The notes below the pieces were generated by a model that saw only the letters and a list, made by a program, of their open reading frames with translations, was not told the DNA's origin and searched no databases. From the NCBI RefSeq assembly GCF_003892345.1, contig NZ_RRUE01000002.1:753655-817654 (forward strand): DNA of 64,000 nt, in the 5' to 3' direction. The translations under genes were made by a program, and so were the position numbers. This DNA comes from Lautropia dentalis. GTDB lineage: Bacteria; Pseudomonadota; Gammaproteobacteria; Burkholderiales; Burkholderiaceae_E. This document shows, piece after piece, positions 18,555 to 28,624 of this stretch. Position 1 is the first letter of the stretch. Each line of letters starts with the position of its first letter.

Positions 18555-18803
18555 TCAGCGCTGCGCAGCCAACGCCGCCTGTTCGGCAGCAATTTCTGCG
18601 CGCAGTTCGTCGGCGGTGACCCGCACGATCTGGCCGTTCTTCACCCGTATGACGGCCGTGTCGGTCTGGATGGCGATCTGGCGCGCCATCTGGGCAGCGC
18701 GCTGCATGGCGGCCATGGAGCCGCGCAGTTGAGGATTGCGTTCCAGCTCGGCTGCCAGCCTGCGCTGGTGAACATGGCCCTGCTCTGGGTGTTGGTGTTT
18801 CAT
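18555..18803 (-). CDS. Small protein paired with the zeta-type kinase
   Basis: This 82-residue protein (MKHQHPEQGHVHQRRLAAELERNP...) is translationally coupled to the zeta-type gene upstream, sharing ATGA at 18800-18803. It is charged and probably helical, with a central beta-like segment (TAVIRVKNGQIVRVTADEL, about 48-66) and an Ala/Glu-rich C-terminal helix. There is no signal peptide. COG4185-type kinases are commonly found next to a small protein of about this size, so it is a candidate antitoxin or accessory. Here the small gene comes second, unlike the classical epsilon-zeta order. I do not recognise a named domain. Confidence 0.75.
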   Translation of the reverse strand: MKHQHPEQGHVHQRRLAAELERNPQLRGSMAAMQRAAQMARQIAIQTDTAVIRVKNGQIVRVTADELRAEIAAEQAALAAQR

Positions 18804-19336
18804 GGGTTTGTACCCCAGTCCTGAAGGGCTGGGCTGCCCTCGGTGTTGTCGTACAGTGCCCAGTCATCAACTTCCTGCCGATAATTCTGCAGGAAGTTTC
18901 GCCAGCCCGCTACGAAACGGCGGCGAATGGTGGCTTCCGGGATGTTGTGACCGCCCTGCCGGACGCGCTCGGCAACCCGGGAAATGGCTGTTTCGGCGCT
19001 GTCCAGACACAGGAAGTAGAGACTTGTGCGGTAGCCCTGTTTGCGCCATGCCCGGATATGGCGGATGTATCCCAGGCCAGACAGCGTCGTTTCGATGGCA
19101 AAGCTTTCGCCCTTGCGGGCGGCTTCGGCGATTTCTTCCAGCATCAGCCGGCCGGCTTTCAGTGCCGCTTCTTCCGGGGCGAAGGGGGCCAGCCCGGCGG
19201 CAATCAGATCTGCGTTGATGAAGCGCAGCACGCCTGCCTCTGCCGGCAGAAAACTGCGGGCAAACGTCGTCTTGCCGGCCCCGTTGGGGCCAGCGATGAT
19301 GATCGCCTGCTTTCGGAAGGGGGCTTCTGTTTTCAC
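18800..19336 (-). CDS. Zeta toxin/COG4185 type predicted kinase
   Basis: This 178-residue P-loop protein has Walker A AGPNGAGKTTFA (about 15-26), then FINADLIAAGLAPFAPEEAALKAGRLMLEEI and ESFAIETTLSG, a layout typical of zeta-toxin-like kinases of COG4185. Classical zeta toxins phosphorylate UDP-GlcNAc and block peptidoglycan synthesis; the same activity is plausible here but unproven. Notably glmS and glmU, which make UDP-GlcNAc, follow 1 kb further on, though this may be chance. Translation starts at a GTG (19336). The gene is coupled to the 82-residue gene and lies head to head with the Phd/RelE-type module, separated by 148 bases with two inverted repeats. Confidence 0.87.
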   Translation of the reverse strand: MKTEAPFRKQAIIIAGPNGAGKTTFARSFLPAEAGVLRFINADLIAAGLAPFAPEEAALKAGRLMLEEIAEAARKGESFAIETTLSGLGYIRHIRAWRKQGYRTSLYFLCLDSAETAISRVAERVRQGGHNIPEATIRRRFVAGWRNFLQNYRQEVDDWALYDNTEGSPALQDWGTNP

Positions 19337-19360
19337 GATGCCAGCCGTCTGTGCATGGGG

Positions 19361-19452
19361 GTGTACCGGCTACGCCGGCCTGGGTGGATGGTACACGCCC
19401 CGGTATGCATGGTTCTGGTGGCAGGACCGAAAACAGGCTATATTTGGTCCTG
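19361..19452. promoter_or_regulatory. Divergent promoter region of the toxin islet with two inverted repeats
   Basis: Between the two divergent modules lie GTGTACC (19361-19367) paired with GGTACAC (19390-19396), enclosing a nested CCGGCTACGCCGG palindrome. CAGGACC (19422-19428) is paired with GGTCCTG (19446-19452), enclosing a TATATT that could be a -10 for the Phd gene. Antitoxins of the Phd family repress their own operon by binding such palindromes, so the right-hand repeat is a candidate operator. The assignment is inferred from position and symmetry only. Confidence 0.5.
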
Positions 19453-19484
19453 TTGATCTCAACCTGTCTGGAAGGGGCTGTCTC

Positions 19485-19769
19485 ATGCGCTACTCAACCC
19501 AGGTCAAACCCATCAGTTACCTCAAGGCCAATGCGGCGGAAGTGCTCGCGCAGGTGGCAGAAGCACGCGAGCCAATGCTCATCACCCAGAACGGCGAGGC
19601 CAGGGCCGTGCTGATGGATGTGGCGTCGTATGAGGAGACGCGGGAACAGCTGGCATTGCTCAGGATCCTTGCGTTGGGGGATCAGGAAGTCGAGCAGGGT
19701 CGGGTCAGGCCCCTGGCCGATGTCGTGAGCCGGCTTCGTGCCAAGCATGCAGATTCGGGCAGGAGCTGA
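19485..19769 (+). CDS. Phd/YefM family antitoxin
   Basis: This 94-residue protein starts MRYSTQVKPISYLKANAAEVLAQVAE and continues LITQNGEARAVLMDVASYEETREQLALLRIL, the classical Phd/YefM fold (PF02604). The N-terminal DNA-binding half is followed by a helical toxin-binding tail. Its length is normal. GGAAGGGGC lies 6 bases before ATG 19485. It is followed after 5 bases by a RelE/ParE toxin gene, forming a type II toxin-antitoxin operon. It should neutralise the toxin and repress the operon through the palindrome just upstream. Confidence 0.92.
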   Translation: MRYSTQVKPISYLKANAAEVLAQVAEAREPMLITQNGEARAVLMDVASYEETREQLALLRILALGDQEVEQGRVRPLADVVSRLRAKHADSGRS

Positions 19770-19774
19770 CGGGC

Positions 19775-20116
19775 ATGGGCAGTCATCCGCCGCGCTACGG
19801 GATCCTGATCACGCACAGTGCCGAAGCCGATCTTGAAGGGATATACGACTATCTGGTGGAAACCCAGTCACTGGCGTGTGCCAACAGGGTGCTGGACCAG
19901 CTGATGAAGGTGGTGGAAGAGCTGGCGCACTTCCCGAACCGGGGGCACCACCCGGTCGAGCTGCTGGATATGGGGACGCGGCAGTACCGGCAGGTGGCAT
20001 TCAAGCCTTACCGGGTGATCTATGAGGTGCGGGAGAAGCAGGTCATCGTGCGGGTCGTTGCCGACGGGCGCAGGAACATGCAGGCTCTCCTGTTCAGACG
20101 TTTGATCGAGATGTAG
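19775..20116 (+). CDS. RelE/ParE family toxin
   Basis: This 113-residue protein (YGILITHSAEADLEGIYDYLVETQS... FKPYRVIYEVREKQVIVRVVADGRRNMQALLFRRL) is of the RelE/ParE superfamily (PF05016). The conserved C-terminal pattern is seen: YRVIYEV, then a strand ending VADGRRNM, where basic residues serve in mRNA cleavage or gyrase targeting. The gene is preceded by GGAG and sits 5 bases after the antitoxin gene. Whether it acts as RelE (mRNase) or ParE (gyrase) cannot be decided by eye. The stop lies 8 bases before a dispersed inverted-end element, which may act as the operon's terminator. Confidence 0.92.
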   Translation: MGSHPPRYGILITHSAEADLEGIYDYLVETQSLACANRVLDQLMKVVEELAHFPNRGHHPVELLDMGTRQYRQVAFKPYRVIYEVREKQVIVRVVADGRRNMQALLFRRLIEM

Positions 20117-20124
20117 GTGGTCCA

Positions 20125-20268
20125 GGGAGCCTGTGCAAAAGTTCTGCGGCACTTTGGCCTCCATGCCCGGGCGATCCAGTGTGTTGCCATTTGCCGCCAG
20201 GGCGCTTTCTGGCTTTTCCCGGTCCGGTCCTGGGTCCAAAGCGCTCGCAGACTTTTGCAGAGACTCCC
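20125..20268. repeat. Dispersed inverted-end element, copy 2
   Basis: This 144-bp element begins GGGAGCCTGTGCAAAAGTTC and ends with GACTTTTGCAGAGACTCCC, an inverted copy of its own start. Inside lie GCGGCACTTTGGCCTCCATG, GGGCGATCCAG, and CCTGGGTCCAAAGCGCTCGC. It shares about 40-base blocks at each end with the copy at 35012-35173 but lacks about 20 bases in the middle. It lies immediately after the RelE-type toxin gene. No reading frame inside it is plausible. Confidence 0.85.
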
Positions 20269-20319
20269 GGGTGCCGGGACAGGCATTCAGGATGTTTTCG
20301 CGCGCCGCCCTGCTTCACG

Positions 20320-20377
20320 AAAAACGCCGGCTACCCGCAGGAGAGGCTCGAACGGAACCGTCCCGGAGTAGCCGGCG
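20320..20377 (-). terminator. Probable intrinsic terminator downstream of glmS
   Basis: CGCCGGCTAC (20325-20334) pairs perfectly with GTAGCCGGCG (20368-20377), enclosing a loop with an inner GGAC/GTCC pairing. Read on the minus strand the stem is followed by TTTTTCG, the tract expected of a rho-independent terminator. It lies about 120 bases beyond the glmS stop. Confidence 0.6.
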
Positions 20378-20446
20378 CAGTTTCTGGACACCCGTGTCTG
20401 GTCATGAAGACCAGGATAATGACCCGGCGGAGCCTGTCCAGCTCAG

Positions 20447-20483
20447 GCCGGTATGCCCATCAGACCATATCGGGCATACCGGC
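20447..20483 (-). terminator. Strong hairpin just after glmS
   Basis: GCCGGTATGCCC (20447-20458) and GGGCATACCGGC (20472-20483) form a 12-bp perfect stem with a 13-base loop, ending 12 bases from the glmS stop. There is no T tract, so it may protect the 3' end or work together with the terminator at 20320 rather than end transcription alone. Confidence 0.5.
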
Positions 20484-20494
20484 TGGTGCAGTGG

Positions 20495-22354
20495 TCACTC
20501 CACCGTCACGGACTTGGCCAGGTTGCGCGGTTTGTCCACGTCGGTGCCGCGGGCCAGCGCAGCGTGGTACGACAGCAGCTGCAGCGGCACCACGTGCAGG
20601 ATCGGCGACAGGGGGCCTGCGTGGTCGACCAGGTTGATGACGTGCAGGAAGTCCTCTTCCTCGATGTGGGTGTCCTTGTCGGCAAACACGAAGAGTTCGC
20701 CGCCGCGGGCACGCACTTCCTGGATGTTGGACTTCAGCTTCTCGATCAGGGCATCCTTCGGTGCCACCACCACGACCGGCATGTTGGCGTCCACCAGGGC
20801 CAGCGGGCCGTGCTTCAGCTCGCCGGCGGCATAGGCCTCGGCGTGGATGTAGGTGATTTCCTTCAGCTTCAGCGCGCCTTCCATGGCAATGGGGAAGTTC
20901 ACGTCGCGGCCCAGGAACAGGGCGTGATCCTTCTCGGCAAAGCGCTTGGCCCATTCCTTCACGGCCGGCTCGACGGCCAGCACGTGCTTCATGGCGGCCG
21001 GCAGGTGGCGCATCTGGGCCAGCAGGTCGCTCTCGCGCTCGGGCGACAGGTGGCCGCGCATCTTGGCCAGCACGAGGGTCAGCAGGAAGAGCGCAGCCAG
21101 CTGGGTGGTGAAGGCCTTGGTGGAGGCCACGCCGATTTCCGGACCGGCCCGGGTGAGGAAGCGCAGCTTGCTGTTGCGGATGAGGGCCGACTCGGGCACG
21201 TTGCAGATGGACAGCGTGTCGGTCATGCCGTTGCTCTTGGCATGCTGCAGGGCGGCCAGGGTGTCGGCCGTTTCGCCGGACTGCGAGATGGTGATGACCA
21301 GGGTGTCGTCCTGCGGGACAGGATCACGGTAGCGGTATTCGCTGGCGATCTCCACGTCGGTGGGGATGCGGGCGATGGATTCCAGCCAGTATTTGGCTAC
21401 GAAACCGGCGTGATAGCTGGTGCCGCAGGCCAGGATCAGGATGCGGCGGGTGCGTTTGAAGATCTCTTCGGCTTCGGCACCGAACAGGCCGGGCTGCAGG
21501 GAGCTGGCGTATTCGATCATCTCCAGCGTGTTGCCGATGGCGCCGGGCTGCTCGAAGATCTCCTTCTGCATGTAGTGGTCGTAGATGCCCAGTTCGACGG
21601 CGTCGGCCGAGAGCTGGCTTTCGGTGACCTGGCGGGTGGCCGGCTGGCCGTCGGCGTCACGGATGGTGTAGCCGTCGCGGGTGAGGGTGACGAGGTCGCC
21701 TTCGTCCAGATACACGACGTGCCGGGTGACCTGCAGGAGGGCCGAGGTGTCGGAGGCGAGGAAGTTCTCGCCCTTGCCGGTACCCTGGCCACCCACGCCC
21801 AGCAGCAGCGGCGAGCCGCGGCGGGTGCCGACGACGGTGCCGGGTTCCCGGCTGGAGATGACGGCCAGTGCATAGGCGCCATGCAGCTGTTTGACGGCGG
21901 CGGCCACGGCGTCGGTGAGGTTCAGGCCGGTGAGCACCAGCGAGTGGACCAGGTGGGCCACCACTTCGGTGTCGGTCTGTGAGGAGAATTCGTAGCCTTT
22001 GGCTTTCAGGGCGCTGCGCAGTTCCTCGTGGTTCTCGATGATGCCGTTGTGCACCACACAGACCTGCAGCTCGCTGCCGGTGGAGATGTGCGGGTGGGCG
22101 TTGCCCTCGTTGACGCCACCGTGAGTGGCCCAGCGGGTATGGGCAATGCCGGTGGGGGCGTCGGCGTGCTGCTCCTCGGCACGATGCTCCAGTTCGGCCA
22201 CGCGGCCGACGGCGCGTACGCGTTCCATCCGGCCATCGTCGCCCAGCAGGGCGATGCCGGCGGAGTCATAGCCGCGGTATTCGAGTTTGCGCAGTCCTTC
22301 GATCAGGATCGGGACGATGTTGCGTTGTGCAACGGCTCCAACGATTCCACACAT
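20495..22354 (-). CDS. glmS: Glutamine--fructose-6-phosphate aminotransferase (isomerizing)
   Basis: This 619-residue enzyme makes glucosamine-6-phosphate from fructose-6-phosphate and glutamine, the first step to UDP-GlcNAc. The start [12 protein letters not shown] gives the N-terminal glutaminase nucleophile Cys2. The glutaminase domain (1-240, with EYRGYDSAG and HTRWATHG) is followed by two SIS domains (about 290-420 and 465-600, with ACGTSYHAG and SQSGETADT). The C-terminus NLAKSVTVE is the canonical end that guides ammonia transfer. The length is normal. It lies 196 bases after glmU on the same strand. There is no glmS ribozyme, as expected outside Firmicutes. Confidence 0.98.
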   Translation of the reverse strand: MCGIVGAVAQRNIVPILIEGLRKLEYRGYDSAGIALLGDDGRMERVRAVGRVAELEHRAEEQHADAPTGIAHTRWATHGGVNEGNAHPHISTGSELQVCVVHNGIIENHEELRSALKAKGYEFSSQTDTEVVAHLVHSLVLTGLNLTDAVAAAVKQLHGAYALAVISSREPGTVVGTRRGSPLLLGVGGQGTGKGENFLASDTSALLQVTRHVVYLDEGDLVTLTRDGYTIRDADGQPATRQVTESQLSADAVELGIYDHYMQKEIFEQPGAIGNTLEMIEYASSLQPGLFGAEAEEIFKRTRRILILACGTSYHAGFVAKYWLESIARIPTDVEIASEYRYRDPVPQDDTLVITISQSGETADTLAALQHAKSNGMTDTLSICNVPESALIRNSKLRFLTRAGPEIGVASTKAFTTQLAALFLLTLVLAKMRGHLSPERESDLLAQMRHLPAAMKHVLAVEPAVKEWAKRFAEKDHALFLGRDVNFPIAMEGALKLKEITYIHAEAYAAGELKHGPLALVDANMPVVVVAPKDALIEKLKSNIQEVRARGGELFVFADKDTHIEEEDFLHVINLVDHAGPLSPILHVVPLQLLSYHAALARGTDVDKPRNLAKSVTVE

Positions 22355-22550
22355 GATTCAGTTCTCGTGTTTGCTTGGCTGTTTGGTGGTGGCCTGCTGG
22401 CAGCAGGCCGTTCCGGGATGGTGGCCGGGTCTGTGGAACCGGTCGGCGCAACGGCCGGGATGGTGCGGGTGAGCGCACTGACCGCGGCAGGACGGCTGGA
22501 CCGGTTTTCTGCAGGGCTGGCTTCCCTTCGGGGTTGGGTTACAGGCTCTG

Positions 22551-23915
22551 TTATTTGGGGGCCTTGACCGGCCGTTTCCAGTTCTCGATGGTGGTCTGGC
22601 GTGCGCGACCCAGGGTGAGCTTGTCGGCCGGCGCATCCTGTGTGAGGGTGGTGCCGGCGCCCAGGGTGGCGCCACGGTGTACGGTGACCGGGGCGATCAG
22701 CTGGGTGTCGCTGCCGACGAAGACATCGTCCTCGATGATGGTCTTGAACTTGTTCACGCCATCGTAGTTGCAGGTGATGGTGCCGGCGCCGATGTTGACG
22801 CGCGAGCCGATTTCGGCATCGCCCACGTAGGAGAGGTGGTTGACCTTGCTGCCGGTGCCGGTGGTGGCGTTCTTGAGTTCGACGAAGTTGCCGATGTGGC
22901 TGTCGGGCCCCAGACGGGTACCGGGGCGCAGGCGGGCAAACGGCCCCACGCGGCTGCCGGTGCCGACCTCGGCGCTTTCCAGCACCGACATGGGCAGGAC
23001 TTCGACGCCATCGGCAATGGTGGCGTTCTTCAGCACGCAGTTGGGACCGATTTTCACGCCCTTGCCCAGTTTGACGGTGCCCTCGAACACGCAGCCCACG
23101 TCGATGGACACGTCGCGGCCGCATGCCAGCGTGCCACGGATGTCGATACGGTCGGGGTCGGCCAGCATGACGCCACTGTCGGTGAGGCGGTCGGCCAGGT
23201 TGCGCTGGTGACGGCGCTCCAGGAAGGCCAGCTGCGTCTTGCTGTTGACGCCCAGCGTTTCCCATTCGTGGTCGGGGTTGGCGGTGACCACGCCGGTGCC
23301 ATCGGCCACGGCGGCGGCGATGACATCGGTGAGGTAGTACTCGCCCTGGGCATTGTCGTTCTTCAGGGCGGTGAGCCACTGCTTCAGCGGCCTGGTCGGG
23401 CAGACCAGGATGCCGGTGTTGATCTCGTCGATGCGCAGGGTTTCGGGATCGGCGTCCTTCTGCTCGACGATGCGGCTGACGTGACCCAGCAGGTCGCGCA
23501 CGATGCGGCCATAGCCGGTCGGGTCTTCCATGTGCTGGGTGAGCAGCGCCAGCTTGCCGTCCTTTGCGGCCTCGGCCAAGCGTTTGAGGGTGGCGGCGCT
23601 GACCAGCGGCACGTCACCATAGAGAATGAGGGTGGGGACGCTGTCGTCCAGCAGCGGCACGGCCTGGGCGACGGCATGGCCGGTGCCCAGCTGGGGCGAC
23701 TGTTTGGCCCAGTGCAGGTCGGCCTGGCCCTCGAAGGCGGCCTGCACCTGTTCGCCACCATGGCCGAACACGATGACCAGCCGCTGGGGGTCGAGGGTGC
23801 GGGCGGTGTCGACGACATGGCCGAGCAGGGGTTTGCCGGCCAGGGGGTGCAGAACTTTCGGCAGGTCGGAGTTCATCCGTTTGCCCATGCCGGCAGCCAG
23901 GATCACGATGTTCAT
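22551..23915 (-). CDS. glmU: Bifunctional GlcNAc-1-P uridyltransferase/GlcN-1-P acetyltransferase
   Basis: This 454-residue enzyme performs the last two steps to UDP-GlcNAc in the cytoplasm. The N-terminal uridyltransferase domain begins [20 protein letters not shown] with the nucleotide-binding signature (LAAGxGKRM), followed by YGDVPL (about residues 103-108) and GEYYLTD. From about residue 250 the left-handed beta-helix acetyltransferase begins, with hexapeptide repeats ([35 protein letters not shown]). The ATG at 23915 is chosen because the family starts there; the longer frame adds 22 unrelated residues. It precedes glmS, so the two pathway genes are together. Confidence 0.98.
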   Translation of the reverse strand: MNIVILAAGMGKRMNSDLPKVLHPLAGKPLLGHVVDTARTLDPQRLVIVFGHGGEQVQAAFEGQADLHWAKQSPQLGTGHAVAQAVPLLDDSVPTLILYGDVPLVSAATLKRLAEAAKDGKLALLTQHMEDPTGYGRIVRDLLGHVSRIVEQKDADPETLRIDEINTGILVCPTRPLKQWLTALKNDNAQGEYYLTDVIAAAVADGTGVVTANPDHEWETLGVNSKTQLAFLERRHQRNLADRLTDSGVMLADPDRIDIRGTLACGRDVSIDVGCVFEGTVKLGKGVKIGPNCVLKNATIADGVEVLPMSVLESAEVGTGSRVGPFARLRPGTRLGPDSHIGNFVELKNATTGTGSKVNHLSYVGDAEIGSRVNIGAGTITCNYDGVNKFKTIIEDDVFVGSDTQLIAPVTVHRGATLGAGTTLTQDAPADKLTLGRARQTTIENWKRPVKAPK

Positions 23916-24176
23916 CTGGGTTGGATCGGTGTGTGATTCGGGAGAGATTGAGGCCAGAGCAGAGTCATGCCGCCACGGCACGCAGCGGCGCGCGCAGCAT
24001 GTCTGACGTGCGGTTGTTGCCTGCCGATGTCAGGTTGCCATGACACGCAGCCTAGCAGTGTATGCCGAAACGCCGGGGTGTGCCGTGAAGTATTGGCGCA
24101 CTCTGGGGGTTTCAGGGGGGCCGCAGGCGGTCCTGTTACCTTTTCAGTGCAATTCGTGGCCGGTCCACATTCCGTG
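23916..24176. other. Intergenic region between the symporter gene and glmU
   Basis: About 260 bases with no gene. The glmU promoter must lie here, but no clear -10/-35 pair was found. It contains the short palindromic string CATGACACGC also found in the short dispersed motif, without the rest of that motif. Confidence 0.4.
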
Positions 24177-25655
24177 TCATGCCGGCGGATTGTCGGCAAT
24201 CTCGGGCTGCCGGGCCAGGTCGACGATCTCGGGGTGGCCCTGGCCGCCGATGACGATGGGGGCCAGCGAGCCGATGATCATGCCCAGAATGGCGCAGCAC
24301 AGCCCCACCAGCTGGGGCGGCATCAGGGCGTCGGGGGCGACGTAGTCGGCCACCTGCCAGGAGACGACGCCGGCCACCATCGACACGAGCGCGCCCTGCG
24401 GAGTGGCACGGCGCCAGAACAGGCCAAAGACCAGCGGCGTGAAGGCGGTGACCAGGGTGACCTTGTAGGCGTCCTGCACCATCTGGTACATGGACGAGTC
24501 GCTTTCCAGGGCAAACAGCGTGACGCAGCAGGTGAAGCCGATCAGGATGATGCGCAGCAGGATGAGCATCTTCCGGTCCGACAGCTTGTGGCCCCACAGC
24601 GGCTGCACGACGTTTTCGGTAATGACGGCGGTGGGGGCCAGCAGGGTGCCGCTGGCGGTGGACAGGATGGCCGAGAGCAGGGCGCCGAAGAACAGTACCT
24701 GGGCAAAGAGCGGCGTGCGCTGCAGGATCAGCGTTGGCAGCACCTGCTGGAAATCGTTCTGGCTGGCCAGCATCTGCCGGACCATGGCGGGGTCGATGAG
24801 GAGTGCCGAGACGGCGATGAACATCGGCACGAAAGCCATGATCAGGTAGAAGGAGCCGCCCAGCAGGGTGCCGGTGCGGGCGATCTTCTCGGTGCGGGCG
24901 GAGGTGACGCGCTGGAACACGTCCTGCTGGGCCACCGAGCCCAGCGCCATGGTGACGAAGGCGGCGATGAAGCCCAGCCAGTCGTGCAGGCTGGCGTCAG
25001 GGAAGAACTTCAGCCGGTCGGAGGCCTGGGCCGTGATGATCACCTTGTCGACCCCGCCGGCCATGCCGGCCAGCATCCAGGCGATGTAGAGCAGGCCGGC
25101 CACGATGATGACGGTCTGGAACAGGTCGGTGAAGGCCACCGACCACATGCCGCCGAACAGGGTGTAGACGCCGACGATGACGGCGCCCAGCACGATACCC
25201 TGCTCCAGCGGGATGGCATGGCCCGAGACGGTGTGGATGACGATGCCCAGTGCCACCAGGTTGGCCGAGGCCCAGCCCAGATACGAGATGGAGATGGCAG
25301 CGGCCGAGGCCAGCTCGACGGTGCGGTTGTAGCGCTTTTTGTAGAAATCGCTGACCGTCATCAGCTTGAGCCGGTAGTAGGGGGCGGCCAGGAACAGCGC
25401 CACGAAGATCAGGCAGAAAGCCGCGCCGAACGGATCACCGACCACGCCGCGCAGACCGTCCTTCAGGAAGGTGGAGGAGACGGCCAGGATCAGCTCTGCG
25501 CCGAACCAGGTGGCGAACACGGTGGCCGTGTTCATGTAGAGCGGCAGGCTGCGGCCAGCCACCAGATAGTCGGCCGAGTTCTTCACGCGCCGGGCGGCAT
25601 AGACACCGATGGCGATCGTGACGGCGAAGTAGCAGGCAACCAGGGTGACGAGCAT
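24177..25655 (-). CDS. Sodium:solute symporter family protein
   Basis: This 492-residue membrane protein is a sodium/solute symporter (SSF, PF00474). It opens MLVTLVACYFAVTIAIGVYA and shows the family block KNSADYLVAGRSLPLYMNTATVFATWFGAE (residues 25-54). SFYLIMAFVPMFIA, the LLSAILSTASGTLLAP helix (sodium-binding Ser/Thr region, about 320-335) and about 13 hydrophobic helices follow. Relatives carry proline, pantothenate, acetate or nucleobases; the substrate is not decidable here. It is a single gene, with 169 bases to ubiB upstream and 261 bases to glmU. Confidence 0.93.
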   Translation of the reverse strand: MLVTLVACYFAVTIAIGVYAARRVKNSADYLVAGRSLPLYMNTATVFATWFGAELILAVSSTFLKDGLRGVVGDPFGAAFCLIFVALFLAAPYYRLKLMTVSDFYKKRYNRTVELASAAAISISYLGWASANLVALGIVIHTVSGHAIPLEQGIVLGAVIVGVYTLFGGMWSVAFTDLFQTVIIVAGLLYIAWMLAGMAGGVDKVIITAQASDRLKFFPDASLHDWLGFIAAFVTMALGSVAQQDVFQRVTSARTEKIARTGTLLGGSFYLIMAFVPMFIAVSALLIDPAMVRQMLASQNDFQQVLPTLILQRTPLFAQVLFFGALLSAILSTASGTLLAPTAVITENVVQPLWGHKLSDRKMLILLRIILIGFTCCVTLFALESDSSMYQMVQDAYKVTLVTAFTPLVFGLFWRRATPQGALVSMVAGVVSWQVADYVAPDALMPPQLVGLCCAILGMIIGSLAPIVIGGQGHPEIVDLARQPEIADNPPA

Positions 25656-25824
25656 GGCGGTCTCCCGAAAGGCGAAGGGGACGGATGGGCCTGCGGGCCC
25701 GGCGGCAATGGGGTTGGCCCCTGCAGTGCGATGGTGCGGTCTGGCGGCAGGGGGGATGGCAGCGGAACGACGGGTGGTGGTGTGTGCCCGGCAGGGTGCA
25801 CCGGTCGTGTGGCGGCAGAGGCGG

Positions 25825-27408
25825 CTATTGTCTGAGATGGAACCAGACCAGCAGGGCCAGTATGGCGGTCATCAGCAGCACGGCCACCTGCAGCCAGCGC
25901 GACGTTCGTCGCTGTTCACGGGCCAGCTGTTCGAGCAGGCGTCTGTGCTCGGGGTCGATGGCGGGGGAGGCCTGGGCCTTCAGGGCACCGTGCAGCAGCC
26001 GCGGCAGTTCGGGGACCAGCTGCGCCCAGCGGGGCGCCTCCTGCCGGACCTTGTTGTCGAAGCCGGCCCAGCCCACCTGCTGCTTGATGAACACTTCCAG
26101 GATGGGCTGTGCGGTGACCCACAGGTCGAGATCGGGGTTGAGTTCGCGACCCAGTCCTTCGATGTTTAGCAGGGTTTTCTGCAGCAGCACCAGCTGCGGC
26201 TGGATTTCGACATTGAAACGGCGCGAGGCCTGGAAGAGGCGCATCAGCACCACGCCCAGCGAGATCTCGCGCAGTGGCCGGTCGAACACCGGTTCGCAGC
26301 AGGCGCGCACGGCACCTTCCAGCTCTTCGGCCCGGGTATCGGGCGGCACCCAGCCGGACTCGATGTGCAGCTCGGCCACCCGGCGGTAATCGCGCCTGAA
26401 GAAGGCGAGGAAGTTCTGCGCCAGATAGCGCTTGTCGTGCTCGGACAGGGTGCCGACGATACCGAAGTCCAGCGCGATGTAGCGGTTGAAGTCGTCCGGG
26501 CCGGTACCGACCAGGATGTTGCCCGGGTGCATGTCGGCGTGGAAAAAACCGTCACGGAAAACCTGGGTGAAGAAGATCTCCACACCGTCGCGGGAGAGCT
26601 TTTCCAGGTCGATGCCGACGGCGCGCATGCGTTCGGTCTGGCCGATGGGAATGCCGTTGACCCATTCCATGACCAGCACGTTGCGGCGGCAGTAGTCCCA
26701 GTACATCTGCGGGATGCGCAGCAGCGTGGAGCCCTCGAAATTGCGGCGCAGCTGGTTGGCGTTGGCGGCCTCGCGCACCAGGTCCAGCTCGTCGTGCAGG
26801 TAGTGGTCGAATTCGTCCACCACCTCCATGGGGCGCAGGCGACGGGCATCGGCCGACAGGCGCATGGCCAGTGTGGCGCCGGTGCGCAGCAGGCGCAGGT
26901 CGTTCTCGATGACCGGCAGCATGCCGGGGCGCAGCACCTTCACGGCCACTGCGGTGCCGTCGTGCAGCCGGGCGCGGTGTACCTGGGCAATGGAGGCCGA
27001 GGCGACGGGTTCACGCTCGAACTCCGCAAAGGCATCCGAGATGGCCATGTCCAGGCCGCGCTCGATCTCGGCCATGGCCAGGTCGGCCGGGAAGGGGGGG
27101 ACGCGGTCCTGCAGACGGGCCAGCTCGTCGGCGATGTCGGGTGGCATCAGGTCGCGCCGGGTGGACAGCACCTGGCCGAACTTGACGAAGATGGGCCCCA
27201 GGCTTTCGAAGGCCAGGCGCAGGCGCACGCCGCGCGGTTCGCGGATGGTGCCCACGCGCAGCCAGCGCGTGGCGCGCAGCAGCCAGGGCGAGCCGGACGT
27301 GCTGGCGGCGCCACTGACCAGCAGTTCGTCCAGCCCGAAGCGCCGGACCGTCCAGAGGATCCGGATCAGGCGGCGGGTACTGGAAAACCAGGAGACGGGT
27401 CCGTTCAC
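25825..27408 (-). CDS. ubiB: UbiB, ABC1/atypical kinase of ubiquinone synthesis
   Basis: This 527-residue protein is the ABC1/COQ8-type atypical kinase UbiB needed for ubiquinone synthesis at the inner membrane, probably as an ATPase that organises the enzyme complex. The KxGQ motif ([16 protein letters not shown], about residues 73-88), the Ala-rich loop ([11 protein letters not shown]), and the kinase ExD and DFG-like residues ([10 protein letters not shown]... ALDFGIVG) are present. A C-terminal membrane anchor pair ends [17 protein letters not shown]. Translation begins at a GTG (27408), one base after the ttcA stop with GAGG nearby, so the two genes are translationally linked. The length is normal. 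Confidence 0.96.
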   Translation of the reverse strand: MNGPVSWFSSTRRLIRILWTVRRFGLDELLVSGAASTSGSPWLLRATRWLRVGTIREPRGVRLRLAFESLGPIFVKFGQVLSTRRDLMPPDIADELARLQDRVPPFPADLAMAEIERGLDMAISDAFAEFEREPVASASIAQVHRARLHDGTAVAVKVLRPGMLPVIENDLRLLRTGATLAMRLSADARRLRPMEVVDEFDHYLHDELDLVREAANANQLRRNFEGSTLLRIPQMYWDYCRRNVLVMEWVNGIPIGQTERMRAVGIDLEKLSRDGVEIFFTQVFRDGFFHADMHPGNILVGTGPDDFNRYIALDFGIVGTLSEHDKRYLAQNFLAFFRRDYRRVAELHIESGWVPPDTRAEELEGAVRACCEPVFDRPLREISLGVVLMRLFQASRRFNVEIQPQLVLLQKTLLNIEGLGRELNPDLDLWVTAQPILEVFIKQQVGWAGFDNKVRQEAPRWAQLVPELPRLLHGALKAQASPAIDPEHRRLLEQLAREQRRTSRWLQVAVLLMTAILALLVWFHLRQ

Positions 27409-27409
27409 C

Positions 27410-28624
27410 TCAATCCTCGGCGTCGTCGCCGCTGCGCAGGGTGTTGAAGTCGTACAGGGTGCGATCCATCAGGTGGGAGGGGCGCACTCTGCCCAGGGAA
27501 GAAAAGATGGTTTCCAGCCGGCCGGGGAAGCGTTTTTCCCACAGTTTGAGCATCTCGCGGGTTTCGGCCCGCTTCAGGTTGGGCTGGCTGCCGCACAGGT
27601 TACAGGGAATGATCGGATACTGCTGAACTTCTGCCCAGCGGATCAGGTCTTTTTCTTCCACGTAGGCCAGCGGGCGGATGACCACGTGCCGGCCATCGTC
27701 CGACACCAGCTTGGGCGGCATGGTCTTGAGCTGTCCGCCGTAGAAGATGTTCAGGAAGAAGGTGGCCAGAATGTCGTCGCGGTGGTGGCCCAGCGCGATG
27801 CGGGTGGCGCCCAGTTCGTCGGCCACACGGTACAGGATGCCGCGCCGCAGCCGCGAGCACAGCGAACACTTGGTCTTGCCGTCGGGAATGACGCGCTGCA
27901 CCGTGCTGTAGGTGTCTTCGGTTTCGATGTGGTATTCGACCCCGAGTTTCTGCAGGTAGGTGGGCAGCACGTCGGCCGGGAAGCCGGGCTGGCGCTGGTC
28001 GAGGTTGACGGCCACGATGGAGAACCGTACCGGTGCGCGCTTCTGCAGACCCAGCAGGATGTCGAGCATGCCGAAGCTGTCCTTGCCGCCCGAGAGGCAG
28101 ACCATCACGCGGTCACCCTCGCCGATCATGTCGAAATCGGCAATGGCCTGGCCGGCCAGGCGGTGCAGGCGCTTGGAGAGCTTGTTGTTCTCGTGATCTT
28201 CGCGACGGGTGTCGCGCAGGCCGGGGCGGGGCGCTGCGGCCGGACGCATGCCCGCAGCGGACGGCTGGGCATGGCGGGTGGCAGGGGCCGGTGACATGGC
28301 CGGGTGATGCGGGGTGTGGCCCTCTGCCGCGCGATGCTCTCCTTCCGGGGCAAGGGCGTGCAGCTGGATTTCCGGTGGGAGCGCATCCGGTGTGGCGACC
28401 GGCACATCGATGGACAGCCCGGTGACACGGGCGCCGGCAGCCGGTTTGTCCTCCGTGTCGTCGCCTACCCACAGAGCCTGCTTTTCGGTGAGGGGCGCGG
28501 CTTCGCTGCCCAGCGGCGCGCGGGCCGAACCGGGGCGGCGGATTTCATTCACGCGGATGGTCTGGATGGCCGGCCGGTCTGCCAGGGAGGGGTTCTCGGC
28601 GGGCGGGGTGTTGCTTGCCTGCAT
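27410..28624 (-). CDS. ttcA: tRNA 2-thiocytidine(32) synthetase TtcA with long N-terminal extension
   Basis: From about residue 148 this is TtcA, which thiolates C32 of certain tRNAs: [20 protein letters not shown], the PP-loop SGGKDS (178-183), CSLC (253-256) and CNLC (341-344) for the iron-sulfur cluster. The protein is 404 residues from ATG 28624, about 100 longer than usual, because of a Pro/Ala/His-rich, disordered N-terminal segment. The exact start is uncertain: ATGs at 28624 and about 28300 are possible, and a frame extends to 28774. No strong ribosome site settles this. It is translationally linked to ubiB downstream. Confidence 0.93.
   Translation of the reverse strand: MQASNTPPAENPSLADRPAIQTIRVNEIRRPGSARAPLGSEAAPLTEKQALWVGDDTEDKPAAGARVTGLSIDVPVATPDALPPEIQLHALAPEGEHRAAEGHTPHHPAMSPAPATRHAQPSAAGMRPAAAPRPGLRDTRREDHENNKLSKRLHRLAGQAIADFDMIGEGDRVMVCLSGGKDSFGMLDILLGLQKRAPVRFSIVAVNLDQRQPGFPADVLPTYLQKLGVEYHIETEDTYSTVQRVIPDGKTKCSLCSRLRRGILYRVADELGATRIALGHHRDDILATFFLNIFYGGQLKTMPPKLVSDDGRHVVIRPLAYVEEKDLIRWAEVQQYPIIPCNLCGSQPNLKRAETREMLKLWEKRFPGRLETIFSSLGRVRPSHLMDRTLYDFNTLRSGDDAED

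Noticed and set aside
22355-22550. glmS ribozyme or regulatory RNA ahead of glmS
   Set aside because: No ribozyme core pattern; the class is not expected in Proteobacteria.
22677-23936. Long plus-strand frame across glmU, and one across glmS
   Set aside because: Shadow frames of the real minus-strand enzymes.
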